NCBI GenBank assembly: GCA_964242595.1
Contig: CAXTBC010000006.1
Span: forward strand, 25,176-89,175
Direction of reading: 5' to 3'
Length of the DNA: 64,000 nucleotides
Source of the DNA: BOG-908 sp964242595
GTDB taxonomy: Bacteria > Pseudomonadota > Alphaproteobacteria > Acetobacterales > Acetobacteraceae
Both the position numbers and the translations under genes were made by a program. Below are positions 7,840-16,385 of this stretch, in pieces. The notes below the pieces were generated by a model. The model made no database searches and was not told where the DNA came from. It saw only the letters and a program-made list of their open reading frames with translations. Position 1 is the first letter of the stretch; each line of letters begins with the position of its first letter.

Positions 7840-9660
7840 ATGCCGCCGATCAACCCAGGCCAGGACGGCGAAGCCCGCCCGGCACCGGGCAGCCTGTCCG
7901 CACTCAACGCCGGCGCCGTGGTGGTGGCCGCCCTGTATTTCGGCCGCGAGCTGCTGGAGCCGATGGTGCTGGCGGTGCTGCTGGCGTTCGTCCTGGCGCC
8001 ACTGGTGAGCGTGCTGCACCGTATCAGGCTGGGCCACATGCTGGCAGTGTTCATCGCCGTGCTGCTGGCCTTCGCGGTACTCGGCAGCATCGGCATGGTG
8101 GTCGGCAGGCAGGTGAGCACGCTGGTGGCCGGCCTGCCGGCTTACCAGGTGACGATCCAGCACAAGGTCGAGTCGCTCCGGCTGGGCCCGGCGCTGACCG
8201 GGCAGATCGAGGACTCGTTGCACGCTGTCCTGGGCAACGCGCGCGACGCCTCTTCCGGGCCCGTCAAGCCGCGGACGCGGCTGGCCGTGGCGGCGCCGGC
8301 CGAGTCGTTCGAGGCGCCGTCTGCGTTGGTGATCGTGCGCACCGTGGTGCAGCCGCTGCTGGGCCCCCTGGCCACGCTGGGCGTGGTGCTGATTTTCGTG
8401 ATTTTCGTGCTGCTGTTCCGCGAGGACCTGCGCGACAGGCTGGTGCGCCTGGTGGGCCGGGCGGACCTGCACCGCACCATCCTGGCGATGAACGACGCCG
8501 CGAGCCGTCTGTCGCGCTTCTTCCTGATCCAAGTGGGCATCAACACCGCCTTCGGCGCCTTTATCGCGGGCGGCCTGGCCATCGCCGGCCTGCCCAACCC
8601 GGTGCTGTGGGGCATCCTGGCCGCCGTGATGCGCTTCGTGCCGTTCATCGGCACCTACATCGCGGCCGCGCCGCCGTTGCTGTTGGCGCTGGCCGTCTCG
8701 CCCACCTGGTCGCTGGCGCTGGTGGTGCTGCTGCTGTTCGGGCTGTCCGAGCTGGTGATGGGCCAGGTGGTGGAGCCGCTGCTATATGGCCATAGCACCG
8801 GGTTGTCGCCGATCGCGGTGATCCTGGCGGCTACCTTCTGGGCGTTCCTGTGGGGGCCGGTCGGGCTGCTGTTGGCCACACCGCTGACGGTGTGCCTGGT
8901 TGTGATCGGGCGGCACGTACCGAGCCTGGCATTCCTGGAGGTGATGCTGGGCGACAGCCCGCCGCTGGACGCCGAGGAGACGTTCTACCAGCGCGCCCTG
9001 GAGGGTAACGCGCGGGTGCTGGCCGAACAGGCGCGGGTGGCGGTGGCGGCAACGTCGCTGGCAGACTACTACGACCACGTGGCGCTCCCCGGCCTGGCGC
9101 TGGCGCAAGCCGACCTCGCGCGTGACGCGCTGGCCTTTGAGAGGCTGGAAGCGGTGCACGCCCACGTGGACGTGGTGATCGGGGCGCTCGGCAAGACTCC
9201 AGCCGCGGCGGTGGCGCCGGGGACGGAGCCCTCGGCCTGGTGCCAGGAGGGCACGGTGCTGTGCATCCCCGGACGCGGTCAGCTGGACGATCTGGGTGCC
9301 AGGATGGCGATGCAGGTGCTGCAGGCGGCCGGCTTCGGCGCGCGCTGCGAGAGCAACCTGATCCTGGGCGCCCGGCGGCAGCCGGAGGAGGCGGTTGCCC
9401 CGCAGGTCGACGTGCGCCTGGTGTGCCTTTCGGTGCTCGAGGAAGGGAGCAGCCCTTCGGCGATCCGCTACTTGCTGCGGCGGGTGGCGCGGCAGATGCC
9501 GCAGGCGGCGGTCGTGGTGTGCCTGTGGAACGCGGGCGGCGGTAGCGCCACGCTGGCGGCTTTGCGGTCGGAGGGTAGCGACGAGATGATTGTGCTGTCG
9601 TTAAGTGAGCTGGTGGCGCTGGCGCGGGCGATCTGCGTCAGGCGGGCTCGGGCGGCTTAG
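7840..9660 (+). CDS. AI-2E family transporter (PerM/YdiK type) with C-terminal extension
   Basis: The product has 606 residues. Residues ~1-365 are an AI-2E-exporter-like membrane domain with two early helices (ALYFGRELLEPMVLAVLLAFVLAPL), the LLFREDLRDRLVRLVG region and late helices around PNPVLWGILAAVMRFVPFIGTYIAA. This superfamily exports small molecules, and the substrate of any one member is rarely known. Residues ~375-606 form a soluble tail: a helical linker (ADYYDHVALPGLALAQADLARD) and then an alternating alpha/beta domain (VLCIPGRGQLDDLGARMAMQVLQ) that recalls a cobalamin-binding-like Rossmann fold without a clear cobalamin-ligating DxH motif. The start at 7840 (MPPINPG) follows a CAGGAGA ribosome site. 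Confidence 0.85.
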   Translation: MPPINPGQDGEARPAPGSLSALNAGAVVVAALYFGRELLEPMVLAVLLAFVLAPLVSVLHRIRLGHMLAVFIAVLLAFAVLGSIGMVVGRQVSTLVAGLPAYQVTIQHKVESLRLGPALTGQIEDSLHAVLGNARDASSGPVKPRTRLAVAAPAESFEAPSALVIVRTVVQPLLGPLATLGVVLIFVIFVLLFREDLRDRLVRLVGRADLHRTILAMNDAASRLSRFFLIQVGINTAFGAFIAGGLAIAGLPNPVLWGILAAVMRFVPFIGTYIAAAPPLLLALAVSPTWSLALVVLLLFGLSELVMGQVVEPLLYGHSTGLSPIAVILAATFWAFLWGPVGLLLATPLTVCLVVIGRHVPSLAFLEVMLGDSPPLDAEETFYQRALEGNARVLAEQARVAVAATSLADYYDHVALPGLALAQADLARDALAFERLEAVHAHVDVVIGALGKTPAAAVAPGTEPSAWCQEGTVLCIPGRGQLDDLGARMAMQVLQAAGFGARCESNLILGARRQPEEAVAPQVDVRLVCLSVLEEGSSPSAIRYLLRRVARQMPQAAVVVCLWNAGGGSATLAALRSEGSDEMIVLSLSELVALARAICVRRARAA

Positions 9661-9672
9661 GGGAGGAAGGTT

Positions 9673-9815
9673 GGGGCTCTGCCTCAAACCCAGTCGTGCG
9701 CAGCACGCATTTGCGTGACCGGGCCTCGAGCCCCAGACCCCATCTATTAGGAATCTCTCACAAACAGGTTCTAAGGACTTGTCCTTAGCGGGGTCCAGGG
9801 GCAGAACCCCTGGCC
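9673..9815 (+). repeat. Family A repeat, full copy A2
   Basis: In order it holds GGGGCTCTGCCTC, a variant insert with GTGCGCAGCACGC, GGGCCTCGAGCCCC, CTAAGGACTTGTCCTTAG and CCAGGGGCAGAACCCCTGG. Each is a self-complementary block. It fills the gap between the convergent transporter and SGNH hydrolase genes and probably ends transcription from both sides. Confidence 0.88.
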
Positions 9816-9819
9816 TTTT

Positions 9820-10575
9820 CTACTCCCCCATCAACCGCTTCACGTCCGGCTCGATCGCCTCGGCCATACGCATCTGCGTCTCCGCCGAAGGATGCAGCGG
9901 CGGGTCGGGCGGCGTCAGGTGCGGGTCCAGAAAAGCGCCGGGGTCGATGCGGCCGCCGGTGACGAACAGGCCGGACAGGTCGCGGAACGTCACCTCGTGC
10001 CCGTCGCCGTAGCGGGCGGCCAGGGCAGCGTTCAGCGCGCTTGTGTTCTCGTCCACCCAGGGGCTGCGGATGCTCGGCAGCACGCCCAGCAGCAGCAGCC
10101 TAGTCGCTGGCAGCCGCTGGTGCAGGGCGGCCACGATGGCTTCGATGCCCTGCAGCGTGGGGGCGGCAGGCCAGTGCAGGTGGCCGAAATTGTTGGCGCC
10201 GATCAGGATGATGGCCAGGCGGGGATGAATGCCGTCGGCCTCGCCATGCTCGATTCGCCAGAGCAGGTGGGAGGTGGCATCTCCCTTGAAGCCGAGGTTG
10301 ACGGCGTGGCGAGGGGCGTAGAAGCGGTCCCACACCGGCTTGAAGTCGCGCCAGGGCTGCGGCCCGGCCTGCTCGAACTGCTGGGTGATGCTGTCGCCGT
10401 ACCATACCAGGTCGACGGGACCGTGGCGGAGTTCGGCCTGCTTGGCGTCCAGGCGCGCCTGCCACCAGGGCAGGGACGCACGCGAGAGCGGCTGGGCGGC
10501 CGGCGGCAACGGCGCCGCCGCGACCAGGGTTGTCGCTGCCAAGGCTAGCACGGCGGCGCGGAGGCTAGGCGGCAT
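9820..10575 (-). CDS. Secreted SGNH/GDSL-family hydrolase
   Basis: The product has 251 residues. A typical signal peptide (AVLALAATTLVAAAPLPPAA) precedes an SGNH fold. Block I is WYGDSITQQ with the nucleophilic Ser, the Gly block is NLGFKGDATSHLLWR, block III is IGANNFGHLHW and block V is DPPLHPSAE with the catalytic Asp/His. Relatives include lipases, acetylesterases and platelet-activating-factor-acetylhydrolase-like enzymes; the substrate cannot be read from sequence. Its start overlaps the end of uppP by 11 bp, so the two are co-transcribed. With uppP upstream, a cell-envelope glycan or lipid substrate is a reasonable guess. Confidence 0.88.
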   Translation of the reverse strand: MPPSLRAAVLALAATTLVAAAPLPPAAQPLSRASLPWWQARLDAKQAELRHGPVDLVWYGDSITQQFEQAGPQPWRDFKPVWDRFYAPRHAVNLGFKGDATSHLLWRIEHGEADGIHPRLAIILIGANNFGHLHWPAAPTLQGIEAIVAALHQRLPATRLLLLGVLPSIRSPWVDENTSALNAALAARYGDGHEVTFRDLSGLFVTGGRIDPGAFLDPHLTPPDPPLHPSAETQMRMAEAIEPDVKRLMGE

Positions 10576-11419
10576 ACAGGACGGCTCCGCTGATCAGGCC
10601 GGCGGCGATGCAGTAGTAGCCGAACGGATCGAGCGCCCAGCGGTCGTTGTTGCGGAAGTAGCGCATCAGGAAGGCGGTGCTGGCCAGCGCCACCAGGCCG
10701 GCGGCCACCGCCGCCACGCCGGCGACCTGGAAGGTGCCGGGCGGCACGCTGGCGTGCAGCAGCTTGGGCACCTCCAGCACGGTGGCGCCCAGGATGACGG
10801 GCAGCGCGATCAGGAAGGAGAAATGCGCCGAGGCCGCGTGGTCGATCCCGCGCAGCAGGCCGCCGGTGATGGTGGCGCCCGAACGCGACAGGCCGGGCAG
10901 CAGGGCCAGGCACTGCCAGATGCCGATCACCAGCGCGTCCGCCATGGTGAGGGTGGCCAGCGGGCGGTCGGCGGCGGCCGCGTTCAGCGCGGCCCGGCGG
11001 CGCAGGTGCTCGCCGGCGATCAGCAGCACGCCGTTGGCGGCAAGGAAGGCGCAGACGGTGAGCGGCGTCTCGAACAGCCGCCTGATCTGGTGTTCCAGCC
11101 CGGCGCCGATCACCGAGGCGGGGATGGTGGCCACCACGAGCAGGATGAGGATGTGGCGGCTCTCCTGCGCGCGCTGCGGGCCGGCCAGGCCCAGCACGCC
11201 GGTGGCGAGCGCCCACCAGTCCCGCCAGAAATAGCCCAAAAGCGCGGCCGCGGTGCCCAAATGGAGCATGACGAGGAAGGGCAGGAACACCGGGGCGTGC
11301 TGGTCGAAATGCCAGCCGAGCAGGGCCGGCACGATCACCGCATGGCCGAGCGAGCTGACCGGGAACAGCTCGGTGGCCCCCTGCAGGACGGCGATGATCA
11401 GGGCGTGCAGGTAGGTCAT
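10565..11419 (-). CDS. uppP: Undecaprenyl-diphosphatase (BacA/UppP)
   Basis: The product is a 284-residue polytopic inner-membrane protein. It dephosphorylates undecaprenyl diphosphate to recycle the carrier lipid for peptidoglycan and O-antigen synthesis, and family members give bacitracin resistance. Diagnostic motifs are both present: QGATELFPVSSLGHAVIVP near the N-terminus (Glu-rich motif with PVSS-GH) and LLPGLSRSGATITGGLLRG around residues 170-190. The order of hydrophobic segments matches the family. It is the first gene of a two-gene operon with the SGNH hydrolase on the minus strand. Confidence 0.95.
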   Translation of the reverse strand: MTYLHALIIAVLQGATELFPVSSLGHAVIVPALLGWHFDQHAPVFLPFLVMLHLGTAAALLGYFWRDWWALATGVLGLAGPQRAQESRHILILLVVATIPASVIGAGLEHQIRRLFETPLTVCAFLAANGVLLIAGEHLRRRAALNAAAADRPLATLTMADALVIGIWQCLALLPGLSRSGATITGGLLRGIDHAASAHFSFLIALPVILGATVLEVPKLLHASVPPGTFQVAGVAAVAAGLVALASTAFLMRYFRNNDRWALDPFGYYCIAAGLISGAVLYAA

Positions 11420-11468
11420 GGCGCGGTCCCGGCAGTGACGCGGGCACTACTGCGCCCGCGCCTGCTGT

Positions 11469-12560
11469 CTAGACCGTGCCGTCGCGTCGCGGGAAGTCCG
11501 TGTAGCCTTTTTCCCGGCCGCCGTACCAGGTGGGCTTTGGCGCCTCAGGGGCGAGCGGCGTGTCGTCGCGGAGACGTTCGACAAGGTCCGGGTTGGCAAG
11601 GTAAGGGCGGCCGAAGCAGACGAGGTCGGCGGCCTGCGTGCTGCGGGCTTCGATCGCGAGCGTGCGGGTGAAGTTGTTGTTGGCCATGTAGAGGCCGCGG
11701 AAGCCGCGCTTGAGCGCCGCGGAGTCGAAGCCGGGAATCGAGTCGCGCGGGCCCTGCGTTTCGCCCTCGATGACGTGGATGTAGGCCAGGCCGGCGCGGT
11801 CCATCAGGTGGACAGCGTAGCCGAAGGTGGCTTGCGGGTCGGCGTCCGAGATGTCGTTGGCTCCGCTCGTCGGCCCGAACCGCACGCCAACGCTGGAGGC
11901 GGGCCACACCTCGGTGACGGCCTCGGTGACTTCGGCGAGCAGGCGGGTGCGGTTCTCGAGCGTGCCACCATAGGCGTCCTGGCGGTGGTTGGTGCCGGTG
12001 CGGAGGAATTGGTCGATCAGGTAGCCGTTGGCGGCGTGGATCTCCACGCCGTCGAACCCGGCCTGCCTGGCACAGCCTGCAGCGTGGGCGTAGTCGGCGA
12101 TCAGCCCCGGAATCTCGTCCGTGCGGAGCGGCCGGGGAGTGACGAAGGGCTGGAAGCCGGTGTCGGTAAACGCCATGCCCTTTGGCCGGATCGCCGACGG
12201 GGCCACGGGCAACTGGCCGTCCACCTGCAGGTCCGGGTGGCTGATGCGGCCGACATGCCAGAGCTGGCAGAAGATGCGCCCGCCGGCCACGTGCACCGCG
12301 TCCGTCACGATACGCCAGCCGGCCACCTGTGCCTGGGTGAAGATGCCGGGCGTGAGCGCGTAACCGCGGCCCTGGCGCGAGATGTTGGTGGCCTCGCTGA
12401 TGATCAGCCCGGCGCTGGCCCGCTGCACGTAGTAGGTGGCGTTCAGCTTGCCCTGCACGCCGCCGGCCTGGGCGCGGCTGCGGGTGAGCGGGGCCATGAC
12501 GATGCGGTTGGGCAAGGTGAGCGGGCCCAGCGCGACTGGCTCGAACAGGTCGGTTGTCAT
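11469..12560 (-). CDS. Old-yellow-enzyme family NADH:flavin oxidoreductase (alkene reductase)
   Basis: The product is a 363-residue FMN-dependent (beta/alpha)8 barrel starting MTTDLFEPVALGPLTLPNRIVMAPLTRSRA. Family marks are the substrate/FMN region with HAANGYLIDQFL, YGGTLENRTRLLAEV, the LWHVGRISHPD stretch and the FGRPYLANPDL phosphate-binding end. Close relatives (NemA, OYE) reduce activated C=C bonds, nitro compounds and N-ethylmaleimide using NAD(P)H. The open frame continues upstream for ~330 codons without stop, but that part is a shadow of the divergent membrane-protein gene, so I use the ATG at 12560. The gene is monocistronic. Confidence 0.93.
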   Translation of the reverse strand: MTTDLFEPVALGPLTLPNRIVMAPLTRSRAQAGGVQGKLNATYYVQRASAGLIISEATNISRQGRGYALTPGIFTQAQVAGWRIVTDAVHVAGGRIFCQLWHVGRISHPDLQVDGQLPVAPSAIRPKGMAFTDTGFQPFVTPRPLRTDEIPGLIADYAHAAGCARQAGFDGVEIHAANGYLIDQFLRTGTNHRQDAYGGTLENRTRLLAEVTEAVTEVWPASSVGVRFGPTSGANDISDADPQATFGYAVHLMDRAGLAYIHVIEGETQGPRDSIPGFDSAALKRGFRGLYMANNNFTRTLAIEARSTQAADLVCFGRPYLANPDLVERLRDDTPLAPEAPKPTWYGGREKGYTDFPRRDGTV

Positions 12561-12788
12561 CTGGTCTCCAGAACAAGGTGGAGTTCGGCCCAGCACCTGC
12601 CGGGACTGGAGCGGCCAAGGCGGCGCGCACATCTTGGTCTGCAGAAGGAGGGGCGTGACCGAGAGTTGCCGGGGCGCAGGCCTGTGACCATCGCAGGGAA
12701 AACGGATTACCGCGGAAATCCTGACGACGGGCGCCGGAGCTTCGTCTAGGGTGCCGGCGTAACGATTTGCTTGCCTGGGGGCAATCCC

Positions 12789-13508
12789 ATGAGCACGACC
12801 GCGGTCGCTTCCTCTCGCAGAGCCCCTGACCGGGCGTTCTACATCCTGATGTCGGTATTGCTCGGCGGCATAGCCGTTGCCGGTTTCTCCCGCACCATAC
12901 CTGGCGACTTCACGGCGCCAGGCTTCCCGCCCTTGCTCTGGCTGCACGCGGCGGTGTTCACGTCCTGGGTGGTGCTGTTCGTCGCCCAGCCTGCGCTGGT
13001 GGCTGGCGGCTCGATGCGCCTGCATCGTCGGCTCGGTTGGGTCGGCGCCGGGCTGGCCTGCGCCATGGTCGCCCTGGGAGGCGCCGCGGTGCTGCTCGGG
13101 CTGTGGGCCGACGCCGTGCCGCCGTTCTACCCACACGGCCTGTTCCTGGTTCGCGGTGCGATCGGGCTGGCGCTGTTCGGCGGCCTCGTTGCCGCCGGCG
13201 TGCTGAACCGGCGGCGGCCGGAATGGCACAAGCGGCTGTTGCTGTGCGCCTCCATCGTGGTGGTCCTGCCGGGCCTGGAACGGGCGATGCCTCTGGACCT
13301 GTTCGGCAGCAACTGGCCGTTCGCGGTCGACGCGGTGGTCGACATCATCGTCCTGATCGGTCCGTGCGTGGACCTCATCAGCCGCCGGCGCATCCATCCG
13401 GCCTATCTCTGGGGTGTGGGCGCCATACTGGCCGGCCAGGTGGTTACCTATGCCGTGGCGCCGTCCAGCCTGGCAACTACGCTGCTGGCGGCGCTGCACA
13501 CCAAATGA
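12789..13508 (+). CDS. Polytopic membrane protein of unknown function
   Basis: The product has 239 residues with about seven hydrophobic segments (AFYILMSVLLGGIAVAGF, LWLHAAVFTSWVVLFVAQPALV, LACAMVALGGAAVLLGLWA, LFLVRGAIGLALFGGLVAAGVL and others). Two short motifs, MRLHRRLGWVGAGLA and EWHKRLLLCASIVVVLPGLER, recur in a group of uncharacterised bacterial membrane proteins with conserved His pairs. Haem or metal binding by these histidines is a guess only. It diverges from the OYE gene across a ~230-bp gap. The ATG at 12789 is chosen because GGGGGCAA lies just upstream. Confidence 0.75.
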   Translation: MSTTAVASSRRAPDRAFYILMSVLLGGIAVAGFSRTIPGDFTAPGFPPLLWLHAAVFTSWVVLFVAQPALVAGGSMRLHRRLGWVGAGLACAMVALGGAAVLLGLWADAVPPFYPHGLFLVRGAIGLALFGGLVAAGVLNRRRPEWHKRLLLCASIVVVLPGLERAMPLDLFGSNWPFAVDAVVDIIVLIGPCVDLISRRRIHPAYLWGVGAILAGQVVTYAVAPSSLATTLLAALHTK

Positions 13509-13520
13509 AATGGTTGAAGC

Positions 13521-13646
13521 AAGCATGGGGCTCTGCCCCAAACCCCGCTGGGGCCTTGAGGCCCCAGACCCCCATCCGTTTAGAGTCCCTAACGAACAGG
13601 TTCTAAGGACTTGTCCTTAGCGGGGTCCAGGGGCAGAGCCCTGGCC
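13521..13646 (+). repeat. Family A repeat, full copy A3 (near consensus)
   Basis: It carries all four hairpin blocks: GGGGCTCTGCCCC, GGGGCCTTGAGGCCCC, CTAAGGACTTGTCCTTAG and CCAGGGGCAGAGCCCTGG. The start is AAGCATGG and the end CTGGCC. It sits between the convergent membrane-protein and ATP-grasp genes. Confidence 0.92.
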
Positions 13647-13664
13647 TTCTTGCTATTGCTATAA

Positions 13665-14780
13665 TTAGTCGTTCAGAGGGTAGGAGGCCATCAGACGCAC
13701 TTGGTTCCGCCAATCGCGGAACATCGGCCAGTGCCCGCTGGTCTTGGCCCCGCGCCGCCGCAGCTCGGCCGCGATCGACCAGGCAGCGCCGTAATGGCGA
13801 AATTGGGACAGCCAGACCTCGCGCAGCGTGGTGTCCGGGTCCCAGATGTGGGTCGCCTCGGAGCCTACGCCGTTGATCTCGATGATGGTGAAGTCCGCGC
13901 CCTCGCGCAGCGCGTGCAGGCTGCGGTAACGCACGTCGATGCGGCCGAAATGGAAGTCCGGCAGAGCCCGCGCGATGGCGTCGATGCGGGTGGCCAGCGC
14001 CGGGGTGAGGTCCGCCGCGCCGTTGCGGAAGATCGACCCGCGGCAGTGGTTACCGGCGAATACCAGCCGCACGCGCGCGCCACGGGCCGGCACCTCGTCC
14101 AGCCGGCCGGCCAGCCGCGAGAAATACAGGCGCTGCAGCTTGCCGTGTCGCGGGTCCGCCTCGATAAGCGCGCGCAGGGTGGAGGCGCCGTCACCGGTGA
14201 CGCAGGGGGCGTGCTTGAGCGTCAGCGACGTCAGGTGGCCGACCTCGTCCTGCGGGCGGCGGATGTAGAAGATGCCGGCCTCGCCCTCGTAGGGGATCAG
14301 CCGTTGCAGAACCAGCTTGACCTGGCGCGGGAAGGCGGCGAGCGCGGCCGCGAGCTGGGCTGCGTCCTCGATCAGCCGCACGCCCGCGCCGTTGCAGCCG
14401 ATGTCCGGCTTCAGCACCACGGGCATGGACAGGCCGGCTTCGGTCAGAACCGCCACGGCGCGCGACAGGTCGTCCTGCCCGGTGACCATGGTGGCGTAGG
14501 GTGCGATCCAGTCCCGCGACTCGCCGGACACGAGGTCCAGGATCGCCGTCTTGCTCTCGCCGCACAGCCCGCCGGTGGTGATGGCCGGGTTGGCGGCGGT
14601 GGGCAGGCTCATGTCGCCGTGCCAGATGCCGAGCGCGATCCACTGCGCCACCACCGGGCCGTAGGTGAGCCAGCCGGGCAGGAACTCGAAGGGCGAGACG
14701 TCGCGGCGCCGCGCCACCGGTTCGGCCAGGGCGGCCGCCAGCGCGTCGTCGTCGACCTGGTCGGGTGTCAGCGCGTCCAC
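13665..14780 (-). CDS. ATP-grasp ligase-like protein (D-alanine--D-alanine ligase-like)
   Basis: The product has 371 residues with a GTG start (VDALTPDQVDDD). The region ~110-330 reads as an ATP-grasp fold: PVVLKPDIGCNGAGVRLIED (ATP-binding lysine and glycine loop), KLVLQRLIPYEGEAGIFYIR, HFGRIDVRYRSLHALREGADFTIIEINGVGSEATHIWDPD (metal-binding acidic and Asn residues). This superfamily joins a carboxylate to an amine with ATP; the substrates here are unknown, and real D-Ala ligases are shorter and differ at the N-terminus. The DedA-family gene ends 3 bp before its start, so both are translated from one transcript. Confidence 0.7.
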   Translation of the reverse strand: MDALTPDQVDDDALAAALAEPVARRRDVSPFEFLPGWLTYGPVVAQWIALGIWHGDMSLPTAANPAITTGGLCGESKTAILDLVSGESRDWIAPYATMVTGQDDLSRAVAVLTEAGLSMPVVLKPDIGCNGAGVRLIEDAAQLAAALAAFPRQVKLVLQRLIPYEGEAGIFYIRRPQDEVGHLTSLTLKHAPCVTGDGASTLRALIEADPRHGKLQRLYFSRLAGRLDEVPARGARVRLVFAGNHCRGSIFRNGAADLTPALATRIDAIARALPDFHFGRIDVRYRSLHALREGADFTIIEINGVGSEATHIWDPDTTLREVWLSQFRHYGAAWSIAAELRRRGAKTSGHWPMFRDWRNQVRLMASYPLND

Positions 14781-14783
14781 AAG

Positions 14784-15356
14784 CTATCCTTTTTCCTGCG
14801 CCTTCGCGGCCAGGCGGCCAGCCAGCACGATCACCACGATGAAGGCCGCAAAGCCGGCCCAGCGCCACTCGCCCAAATTGTCCACCAGCAAACGCCCTAC
14901 GCGCAGCGACACGGCAAACAGCAACGACGTCCATATCAGCGTGGCACCCACCGCCGCCGCCACGAACTTGCGGAAGTTGGCGCCCAGGAAACCGCACGCG
15001 GTGTAGGTGGGCAGCCGCACCCCGGGCAGGAAGCGGCTGATGAACACCACCTTGAAGACGTGGCGTTCCAGCCACGCCCGCCCGCGGTCCTGCCGCTGGG
15101 GAGGAATCAGCCGGGCAGCCCAGGGCACGTGGGCAGCCAGGCGTCCAAGGCCGTACAGGCCGATGTCGCCCAGCACGATGCCGATGTAGAGGGAGGCGAG
15201 GGCCACAGGCAGGGCCACCGCGCCGCTTTGCACGGCCAGGGCGGCGGCGGCCGTGGCGGCGTCCTCCAGGATGAAGGTGCCGATGATGATGGCGGCGCCC
15301 TGCAGGAACACGGAATGGCCGGCTACGGCCAGCAGGTGGCTTACGGAGAGGTCCAT
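14784..15356 (-). CDS. DedA/VTT-domain inner-membrane protein
   Basis: The product has 190 residues starting MDLSVSHLLAVAGHSVFLQGAA. Family marks are the early FILEDAATAAAALAV helix with the E-D pair, then GDIGLYGLGRLAA, a basic stretch and the signature HVFKVVFISRFLPGVRLPTYTACGFLG, followed by hydrophobic C-terminal helices. DedA proteins are lipid-carrier or phospholipid scramblase-type membrane proteins needed for envelope homeostasis. The start at 15356 lies directly at the edge of a family B element. An upstream in-frame start inside the element (15395) would add a hairpin-encoded MVLFLEKELF tail and is rejected. The ATP-grasp gene follows after 3 bp. Confidence 0.9.
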   Translation of the reverse strand: MDLSVSHLLAVAGHSVFLQGAAIIIGTFILEDAATAAAALAVQSGAVALPVALASLYIGIVLGDIGLYGLGRLAAHVPWAARLIPPQRQDRGRAWLERHVFKVVFISRFLPGVRLPTYTACGFLGANFRKFVAAAVGATLIWTSLLFAVSLRVGRLLVDNLGEWRWAGFAAFIVVIVLAGRLAAKAQEKG

Positions 15357-15365
15357 CAGAGGGAG

Positions 15366-15490
15366 GAAGAGTTCTTTTTCGAGAAAAAGAACCAAAAAGC
15401 TTTTACTGACTCGTCGGGTGTTCGACCCCTGGCACCCGACCCATCAGTAAAAGTCTTTTGCTTCTTTTCTTCAGAAAAGAAGGCCTTGCT
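15366..15490. repeat. Family B repeat, complete symmetrical copy B2
   Basis: The left hairpin is TTCTTTTTCGAGAAAAAGAA and the right hairpin CTTCTTTTCTTCAGAAAAGAAG. The spacer is itself an inverted repeat (CGGGTG...CACCCG, with TACTGA...TCAGTA outside it). The whole unit is therefore a nested palindrome of ~125 bp. It lies between the phosphatase and dedA genes. Confidence 0.88.
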
Positions 15491-15495
15491 TGCCT

Positions 15496-16233
15496 TCAAC
15501 ACGTCAGCCGATCGCGCAGCGCCACGGTGTCGGTCTTTATGGCGCGCGTCAGGTACTCATCCACCGACCCATACTCGGCCCGGATCGCGTCGAACGCCGC
15601 CACGATCAGCGTCTCGTGCGCGCCGAACAGGATGTCGGCCACGTCCGGCGGCAGGTCGAAATTGCCGGCGATCTCGCGTTTCCACAGCGCGTTGGTGGCC
15701 AGGTAGTCCTCCAGCACGTGCGACCAGGACACGCCGAGCGCGGTGAGCAGCAGCGCGGAGCCGAAGCCGGTGCGGTCCTTGCCGGCCGAGCAGTGCAGCA
15801 GCAACGGCAGGCCGCCGTCCGAGAGGATGGCGGCGAACAGCGCGCGGTACTGCGGGAAGCTCTGCAGCGCGTAGGCGCGGTAGGCATCGCGCAGCAGGTC
15901 CAGCATGCCCTCCGGGCTCAACTGGCCGCTGTCCTGTCCGGTGCGCAGGATGTCTCGCAGGCCGGCGCCCACCGAGGGCTCGATGGGCAACGGCATGCGG
16001 GCGGTGCCGGCCAGGCTGACGGGGTTGGCGGCAGCCTCGTGCACGCCCCGCAGGTCGCACACCGTGCGCAGGCCGAGTGCTGCGATGCTGGCGTGGTCCT
16101 CGGGCGAGAGGCGGCTGAGGGCGGGGGCGCGGAACACCAAGCCGGTACGCACGTGGCGGCCGTCCTGCGTGGGCCAGCCGCCCAGGTCGCGCAGGTTGGA
16201 GGCCGAGGCGAGCGGAATGGAGAGGGAGGGCAT
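15496..16233 (-). CDS. Tyrosine/serine protein phosphatase (Y_phosphatase3 family)
   Basis: The product has 245 residues. The catalytic P-loop is HCSAGKDRTG with nucleophile C148 and R154. The N-terminal ASNLRDLGGWPTQDGRHVRTGLVFRA and the CDLRGVHE stretch are typical of the IphP/Y_phosphatase3 group, and the general-acid region follows family order. Such enzymes dephosphorylate tyrosine, serine or phosphoinositide substrates in the cytoplasm. No signal peptide is visible, although some family members are secreted. It has family B repeats immediately on both sides and no operon partner. Confidence 0.9.
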   Translation of the reverse strand: MPSLSIPLASASNLRDLGGWPTQDGRHVRTGLVFRAPALSRLSPEDHASIAALGLRTVCDLRGVHEAAANPVSLAGTARMPLPIEPSVGAGLRDILRTGQDSGQLSPEGMLDLLRDAYRAYALQSFPQYRALFAAILSDGGLPLLLHCSAGKDRTGFGSALLLTALGVSWSHVLEDYLATNALWKREIAGNFDLPPDVADILFGAHETLIVAAFDAIRAEYGSVDEYLTRAIKTDTVALRDRLTC

Positions 16234-16275
16234 TGGCCGGCTTGTTAGGGGATGCGGGAGTCGGCGGCAACAGAG

Positions 16276-16380
16276 GCAAGGAAGGCCTTCTTTTTCGAGA
16301 AAAGAAGCAAAAAACTTTTGTCAGTTCAGGCGCGGACCTATCCGTCAGCACCCGATAGGGAGCAAAAGCTTTTTGGTTCC
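16276..16380. repeat. Family B repeat, complete copy B3
   Basis: The left arm is AAGGCCTTCTTTTTCGAG followed by AAAAGAAGCAAAAAACTTTT, and the right arm AGCAAAAGCTTTTTGGTTCC. The ~40-bp spacer contains CACCCGATAGGG. It lies between the AsmA gene end and the phosphatase start and forms the 3' end of the AsmA region. Confidence 0.82.
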
Positions 16381-16385
16381 TTACT

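Noticed and set aside
12561..13541. N-terminal extension of the old-yellow-enzyme frame to a 690-residue fusion
   Set aside because: The added part is antisense to a convincing membrane-protein gene, is Arg/Gln-rich and has no domain; the OYE domain begins normally at 12560.
15357..15395. Upstream start of the DedA protein inside the family B repeat
   Set aside because: It would add a repeat-encoded FLEKELF tail; the family N-terminus begins at 15356.
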